Below the pieces are notes generated by a model. The model was given only the letters and a program-made list of their open reading frames with translations, ran no database searches and was not told the origin of the DNA. A DNA stretch of 64,000 nt from Owenia fusiformis (taxonomy: Eukaryota; Annelida; Polychaeta; Sabellida; Oweniidae), in the NCBI GenBank assembly GCA_903813345.2, contig CAIIXF020000012.1:20968184-21032183 (forward strand). The letters are read 5' to 3'. How positions within the stretch are numbered: the stretch's first letter is position 1; every line of letters begins with the position of its first letter. This document shows, in pieces, positions 50,301 through 59,300 of the stretch. The position numbers were made by a program, and so were the translations under genes.

Positions 50301-53300
50301 GAACTTAGCTTGAACATCAAATACTTTTGAGGAAGTTGAAATGTTGAAACTCGGATTATGTTTCTGTATTTTCAAATATTTTCCAACAACAGTAATAGGA
50401 CGTCAATAATTGTAAATGAATATTTATAAATTGGTGCATACAGTATATATACCATTTTCAAATAACATACTGTTAGAAATACTTGTTAATATTGAGTTAG
50501 TCAGAACCTGGATTTAACATAACTTAAGATAAGTTCATAAAAGTGTAGTCAGAAGATACCTGGATTTAAAGTTACTTGTAATAAGTTCATAAAAGTACAG
50601 TCAGAAAGTATCTGGATTTTATGTTACTCAGAATACTCATAAAAGTGTAGTCAGAAGATACCTGAATTTGGCATTAGAAGCTCGTAAATGTGTGGTCAGG
50701 AGTCACTTGAATCAAACATTACTAAATGAATTCTCATGAAAGTATTTGGATTTAATAATACTTGGAATATTCATAAAATATAGTCCTGTGGTACTCCTAG
50801 TTAATGTGGCAGTAAAATGGATTATTCGAATTGGACAATTGCTAGTTGGAGAAAACGGGCAGGTACTGTTTGTCATGTCCTCATTACATTTTCATGTTTG
50901 TTCAATTTATTTGCTATAGTTCTGATTTTTATTTCATATGTTTTTTTTTATTAATAACCTCATGATTTAATCTTTTTTGGCATTTTCAGGTCTTTGATAA
51001 ATGAACAACTTTTGTAGAAAATGACCATGCAGTCTGTTGTTGTATTATGTACAAATCAAGTAAACAAGTAAATTAATTAGGTTGATAGCTAATGAACATA
51101 GGATTGAAGATCAAAAAGAAAAATAATGCTTTACAAGCACCAATTTAATAGCTAGAAATCACGTCTTATTCAATAGAGGAGTTCCATATAGCTTTGAAAT
51201 CTTGCTAATTCTTGTTTTTTCATGAGATTTTAAGAGATTTGCACTTTTAACCTCTAACAACTAACCTTTCTTTCTTTTTAAAAGCATACTTGAATTCAGT
51301 GAAAAGTTTTCCACAATAATAACTTTGATTTGATTTATACAGTTATGTCATTTAATAATTATCCCATTGAACGAAATTTTATAGTAATTTAGGTACAATA
51401 TGTAAAACTGTAATAGGAATATGTTTTAAATGTAAAAAATTTATATAGTACATTAATAAAGCTAGATATGTAGGTATTTAAGAAGCAGATGGCAGCCATC
51501 TTGAAAAATGGCGGCCTTTTCTCGCTATTTTACGATTTTTGCTGTAACTCAAAAAGTAGTGGAGCGATTTTGTTCATATTTTGTATGTGAATAATATAAG
51601 CATGGCACACTGTCTTATGAAAAATATGCCATTTTAACATATTTTACTATAACTCGAAAAGTAGTGGAGTGATTTTCATATTTGGTATGGGAATACTATA
51701 AGCATGGCACACTGTCTAATGACACTTTTGGTAGAAGGTGGCCATTTTTGCTATATACTTTTTTGTATTGATGTGATGATGAAATTCTCTAACCTTGGTT
51801 TATTCGTGTGACAACCAGCAATTTCATGATTAATCACAATAGGCACATTCATACCATAGTATTTTATTTGAGTTTCAGACAGATTCAACCATAATCATAA
51901 ATCATTAAAAGTGACTTTTGCAAGTTTATAACATGGACAGCTATGGCAGTCTAGCCCAAGCAAAACGAAGAATGACAAGGGTGACATCTATTATGTCAGC
52001 TTTATTCAGCTATTTAGAAACTATACTATTAATCAATATTGATCCTCTGTCTATAATAATTTTTTCAAATCAGCTTACCCGTAGAAATTAGTAGAAGACC
52101 CCGAAATTGGCAGCAAAACTTAAGTAAAATTTGAAATTCAAAACTTTTTGAAGAGGGACTAAATCTGGATATATGACACGCCAAATTTTGTGATTCAAAC
52201 CAAATATAAACTTTCTGCAGTAAGCTTTATTTTATAATTTCAGTAATTTTGCAGACATTCATTGAATAATTTTCATGTTATCGAGATGTATCAAATAAAA
52301 AAAATATGACGTACCATGTCTACCACATGACCTTTGAACTATAGGAAATCTCCTTTTGCTCAAGAAGGAATTTTCAAGATGACTGCTAAATTCAAAATCG
52401 CCAACTTTTTTTCAGAGTGAATATAATTTCTGATATTGTATTCTCTCTAATAGACACACACCCTACTTTTTCATGAAATACTCTGGCAACTTGAGTGAAG
52501 AAATGATATACGATTTTGGTCTTTTAACAATGAACAGAACAAAAAATTTCGGTCATATTTTACGCCATAAATCATTAAATCCCGGTCTTTATTCTTTAAA
52601 TATTAAATAAATTACAGGGCCAACATTCCAACCAGGGAATGCCAAAAGTCCTACTGAAACAGAAGGTAAAGAAACAGGACTGGCCAGGATGCAAGAAGAA
52701 GATCTCAATGAAGCCGGCCAACAAATCAAAGCACTAACAAAAGATAAGAAGAGACTAAGCAATGATGGACCATCGGAGAACCCCAGTGAAGGTAGGATTT
52801 TTACTATATTTGTAAAAACACAAAGCCCAGTACGATAATAAGATGGTAGTTCAGGTAGTTCAACTTTGATTGTGAATATATCACTGTGGTGATAGTCAGC
52901 ACCTGACCTTTCTTGAACTTGCTGAAAGTATTTCACGATTAAGAAAGAAAAGTGCAATGTTGAAATGAACCAAAGTTATACCATTTTGTATGGCCATGAA
53001 ATGCCCAGATTAGTGTATAATTGGCACATAGGGATAGGGTTCTTTACTTTTGAAGATGCCAACGAAAATGCAATAACTGTCGACATCAAACGCTATGTTG
53101 TGATTCTCAGGAAGTTCTAGGGGGCTTTAGGTAAACTCAGGGGGAGGGGGGTGGATAGGCAGCAACAGTGGTTCAACAAGACAGAGCCATGTCCCATACA
53201 TCCAATGATGTACTGGAATGGCTTTGGGACCATGTCGATGACCACATTATCAGCAGGATAACAGATAATTAATAGGTGCCCCATAGTCCAGATATAGCCC

Positions 53301-56300
53301 CCATTTATCTTTAACCAGTGGGGATACCCCAAATATAGAGTGTAGGAGAATAACGGCAGAACATCATAAGACCTCAAAGTGAGATCACATGTGTCATTCA
53401 GGCCATACTTGCTTTGCAATGCAGTTAGATCATTGACAACTTTCGGAAAATGTGTGCAGGTTTGCCTACAGCATTATGTTGGCCAACTGGGGCACATTGT
53501 TTAAAGTACTGAAAATTGAGACTATCAGTCCAATGTTCATGAAATTAGCTGGATACAAAATTGAATGATGTGCAGATATGGGCAAAAACAGGGTTGCTGT
53601 TTTTTTGACCACCCTGTATTACAGACTCGCTTACACGTTTGATTTTCAAGTATGAAAAGTTCATACCTTGGTAATCCAAGATGGCTGTACTATTATAAAA
53701 CCATTAAGTATGTACCATAATATGTCAAACATCCCCAAAATTTGAGAAATTTAAACAGCTTCGCCTATTAGGATAATATCAACTCCAGTAGATGCTGATA
53801 CTAACTTATAATTATCCACCATTATTACCACCTTGCCGGGCCAGTTCTAGGGGTTTTAGTGCTAGTTTAGAAGGCATTCGCTTTACTATATCGACCTGAG
53901 CAATGTGTGACGTCATAGTGGTAGTCAATATGAACCGGTCTAGAATATATTCTGGACCGGCAATTTTCCCTGGGAAATTAGATATCGTTCAATGCGTAAG
54001 ATTTTCTTGCTGTTTCAGTCCTTGTCGTTAACGGTGGTAATAATACTAATAACGTCATTTCTGCGAGCAATAAATTTTTTATTGAAAGTTTAAATATTTC
54101 AAAGAACAACAGAATATTAAGGTTAAAAGAAAGACTAAAATGTTTTACTGAAAAATTACAAAATCCAAATATATAAGGATATGTGTACATGATCTAAAAT
54201 ATTCTTGATTTAGAACATCCATATATATTAATATTGTACAGTGATCTCTCACATATTTTTGTAAATTGTAATCCATGCCTTGTATATATGTTTATGAAAT
54301 AAAATTTATTTAAAAAAAAAAAAAATTTCTGCGAGCAATATAGTGAAATATTGATGTTATTGTACTATTAATGAAACGAGTCAATATGTATTATCCTAAA
54401 CAAGCTGTTTTCTTTAAAACCCTCTGATTTTGGATGATGTTTGAGCATTTTTCTGTCGTTGTTTACAATTAAAACTTAATTAGTTTGTATAATGATAGTA
54501 GAGAGAAGTAAGGCACATTTAGGCACATTTATTTATTTGTAGATGAAACTATAGAAGGGGAAGATGAGGAGGAAAACCACAGTGATCTAGATTCTGTGGC
54601 CGCTGAACTGCTGGAGGAAAAATTCATTGAAATTATGAATAAAAAACAAGGTATATTCATATTCAAACCAGGCCTTTTGTTTTGAATTTTTGAAATATTG
54701 CCCCTCAGGGACCTGACATTGCAAGCATGAATGATTTGTTTGTGTCTTGCCTGAGTGTGCATGATTTGCTCTTTTTAATTTTAGATCTTGACTGATGCAT
54801 CTTTTATTCTTGCTATGGATCATATTCTTTGAAGTGATATTATAGTCGTTTCTCTTACTAATGAGTTCTATGATATTAATTACTTCATATTACATTTTAT
54901 TACATAGTTTACATCTGCATGGCTTATTTTAAATAACTTATTTTGCATGGTTTATAATCACAATGACTAAATTAACCTTCAATCTGCATGCTTTTATTCA
55001 CTTAGGTGGCTACCTTAGGGACTTCAAGGCTAAGACTCCAGTTGATCTAGAGTCAGTGCGAACTGAGGACTTTGAGGCGCAGTTTAAAGACCATATGTTT
55101 CCTTCCATTAAAAATAGGGGTAAATTGTTCAACTTTTTGTTAAATCTCATCCACACTGGTATTTCGGGTCTGTGTTAAAACACTGATGTCTCTCATCACA
55201 TTTTAGGCCACTCCCTCCCTCTTTCCCTCTTTTCTTCTTTTACTGGAGGCATATGCAAGCATTACAGGAAATGGCCTCATCTATCTCAATATGTTATTAT
55301 AAGGACATTCCTTGCTTGACCATCCCTCCTGATATGGTATCTATAATCATATATATACTTTACATATTTAGCAAAACACGAAAAAATGTTATAAAACAGT
55401 CAATATTGATCATTTTTTAAAGATGTAGTGCTGATTTCCAGTGCCATCTTTTAAGATTTCATACAGGAACTCATGCCATTGACTCTCAACTTATAACTTT
55501 GCCTATAACAGTATAGGAAAGCACAGAATTTCTTCTAGACAAGTGGTCCAAACTTTCTGTGCAAAGATATTATCGGGGCTTGTCAACTTGGAATAAAAAG
55601 AGATTTTTAGAAGGATTAAATGAAAATAGACAATTCCTACTGGAATTGAGCACCACGTTTTTAAGTGATCAATATTGACCATATATGGAAACATTTTTCT
55701 GTGTTTTGCTAAACATGGAAAGTATTATATGATTTTGACTACCATATCTGGAGGGAAATGGTTTGACATTGACACATCAATGCTGCTATGATACTTTGCT
55801 TAATGACTGGTAGAGATAGAATTCTTCTTACATCAAAGTAATATATGTGTACCTATAGTTTGTAGTTATGGCCATTTTACAAAACATGCTCAAAATGCTG
55901 GTCTCGACTCTGGAGGCAAACTTGAATGCATCAGGTGAAGTTGTCCTTACTACACATTCACAGATATGTCTTCCTTCTAATCTCTTGTTTCAACTCTCTG
56001 ATGCTTTAATGGTTGTTAGTGTAGACATTGGATAGTTTAAGCTTGCTTTCTTCACAACGTAACTGTTTTTTTATAGATTAAATATATGTTTATGATTAGC
56101 CTAGAAAATAAGTTGCTTAAATGACTCCAAATAAATGTTGTCTTCATCCAAAACTTGAATTCTGATCTGCCAAATCTAATATTCCATATTTATGAGCAAC
56201 AGTGTAGTAATGTATAGCTCACATACAGAACAAGCGCTAATTAGTCTACTTCAGATACCCATTCAGCTTCAGAGTTCCGTGTTTAGAAAGCAAAATTCAA

Positions 56301-59300
56301 AATTTCGCATTGGTGTCAACAGGAATCATTAAAGTTGTGTCTATTGCAATACTGTGCTTGTAATCTTGATTTCTTTACAAAGTAAAATTCTTTCTGAAGA
56401 AGATGACGCTTGTCATGTATGTTTAATTATCCCATCGAACGAAGTTCGGAGGTATATAGGGAATGCCGTCCGTCCGTCTGTCCGGGCAATAATTCAAATA
56501 CAGTTGGCCCAATTTTGTTCATATTTTGTTCACATATGCTCTATGGGGGTAGAAGTTCTGCTTGAAAGCAGATTTTCAAAATGGCCACTCGTTTCAAAAT
56601 GGTGGCCATTTTAGTGCCGATTTTACAGTAATTTAGGTACAATATGTGAACCTGTAATAGGAATTTGATTAAATGTAAAAAATTATATAGGACATTTATA
56701 AAGCTAGAAATGTAGATATTAAAGAAGCTCATGGCAGCCATCTGGAAAAATGGCGGCCTTTCCGCACATTTTGTGATATTTGCTGTAACTCTAAAAGTAG
56801 TGGAGCGATTTTGTTCATATTTGGTATGTGAATACTATAAGCATGGCCAGTGTCAAATTACACTTTTGGTAGTAGGTTGCCATTTTGAAAAACGGCCACC
56901 ATTTTTACGTTTTTTACTATAACTCGAAAAGTAGTACAGCGATTTTGTTCATATTTGATATGTGAATACTATAAGCATGGCACATTGTCTAATGACACTA
57001 TAGGGAGTAGGCGCCAAATTTGAAAATGCCAGCCATGGCTGTTCGTTGGGATTTGCTACGCTTTGGCATTGCTGTTGTCTAGTTCTGACATCTTACCAAA
57101 TGAGCTTGTTAAAATATATATCAGAAAACCAGCTATAGAACTACCAATGACGTAGTAGATGTTGCATATCACATTCTGCGGAGTAGTCTTTTTAAGTGAA
57201 GAAGCTACATGTACAGTATTTGTATATGGGCGATTTATATGTATAAGTTGCTGTTTTGATTTACATACAAGCTTAAACTCTCCATTATCTTTGAAATAGC
57301 CACAAAGTAAAAATCTGGGGTTCATTCATATCAGGTAAGTTTGGCATGTTCTGCATTTGAAGCATGTTTTGTTAAATGGCCATGAGATTGCGACCATTGA
57401 GAAATGACTTAGTGGAATGAAAGAACATTGGTCAAGGTTCAATTGTTCCAAATATAATTTTAAACCCATGCTAGTTGACTGAGTTATTAGCATTTGTTTT
57501 AGTTACTTTTTTGGCTCACCTTGTATTTACAACAATAAAAGCACAACTGAATAAGATATTGCATGGGGCTTTCATTATCAGCAGGAAACCTTTGGTCAGA
57601 AATTCTAGAAAACCTTGGATATGACATGACAAGCATTTATCTAATGTTAATTAATCCCTTTATGCTTTCCAACTCTTGTGTTTGAATTAACCCCTTTGTG
57701 TCTGTAGATAAACTACATGCTAACCTTAGACTAAAGAGGAAAGACAGTGATATTGACTCCATTCCTACAGAGGACTTGGAGAAAGCCTACAGAGCATCAA
57801 TGATCTCACACATATTAGCACATAATACTCACGCCACAGGTACTTGTACACACCCTAATCATACCATAGAATAGAGAAGGCATGTCTTGATTTTCTTCAT
57901 ATTTGCTAGAAAGATTAATATTGCTGCTACTTTAAAGATGGCAGGAATTTTTAGTTTTTTCCATATCCAAAGTAATAAGTATTACAAAGTGTCCCTCAAG
58001 TATGGGACACCCCTAGGCAAACATATACCAAAGTCTCCATAGTATGTGTCATATATTATTTTAAGGCTTATTATGTCACCTCCAAAATGTGGTGACATAT
58101 TGTTATGTCACCTCCAAAAAGTGGTGACATATTGTTATGGTCTCCGTTTTTTTTTTTTGGTGATTGGCGCCTGTAACAAATTCTTAAAACTTTCAAAAAC
58201 TTAACAAATACTGTTTAGACTGACTTCAATTTTTTTCAAAATCATCTACATGTTTTCAGAAGTTCAAATCTGACTTTATATTCAAGATTTGACCTTCAAT
58301 GACCTTTTCAAGGTCAAAAAAGGTCAAAAAGGTATTTTTTCAACTTGCTTTGAATTGACCAATTTTTTTTTCAAAATCATCTACTAGTTATCAGAAGTTC
58401 AAATCTGACTTTAGATTTGAGATTTGACCTTCAATGACCTTTTCAAGGTCAAAAAAGGTCCAAAAGGTATTTTTTCATCTTGCTTCAAATTGACCACTTT
58501 TTTTCAAAATCATCTACATGTTCTCAGAACACCCTGTAATATTTGAAATTTTGCAGCCCAACCGACCCCCATGGGATGTATATGGGTCAAGAAAACAGAA
58601 TTTTATTTATTTAGATCTCTGAGGTTTGGGACCAAAGATTAATGATTATATAAGGCTGCATAATCAGGATTATGCGCTTTCATTTTGTAACATTATCTCA
58701 TGGTTACGTAATAGCCGTCTTCCCATGCCAAAAAAGTTATGTAAAATATTTTATATTTATATAATAAATTCTATAAAAGCTCACACGTGTTTTTTGGTAT
58801 TACTGGCACATTAGTCAGAAAAATATCCATTTCACATTTTGTACATGTTTTTTAGGCTTTTTCAGATCTCAACGATGTATATATATATATCTTTTATTGA
58901 CTCTCTGATGTCATTGCAATGACATATTAGTCACTACAAACTACAATATACAAAATTAAACTAAGACTAAACTAACTACTTCATAGGAAATATACAAAGT
59001 TGTAAAATACAATTACAGCATCACAAGATGTAAAATACAAAAATATGAGAGAGTTGTAAAATACAGATACAACATGACAGAATTTAAAACATCAGTGTGA
59101 TGTATAACTTTCCTATGAATAATTTCTTTGTTCAGATTTGCGATTCCACCTTGCTCCTCACATTTTCTTGATTCACCACTCAACATGCCATGTGTTTTTG
59201 CAAACTAATAAATTTAAAAGCCTTGATCAAACCATCTCATTTTGTTGTAGAACTATCTCCACTTGCAAGGAGACTTCTCCGGAAGGCAGAAACAGAGTCT

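Noticed and set aside
58260-58460. Nuclear-receptor response elements from AGGTCA direct repeats
   Set aside because: They are part of a 134-bp tandem transposon-derived repeat; spacing is an accident of that unit.
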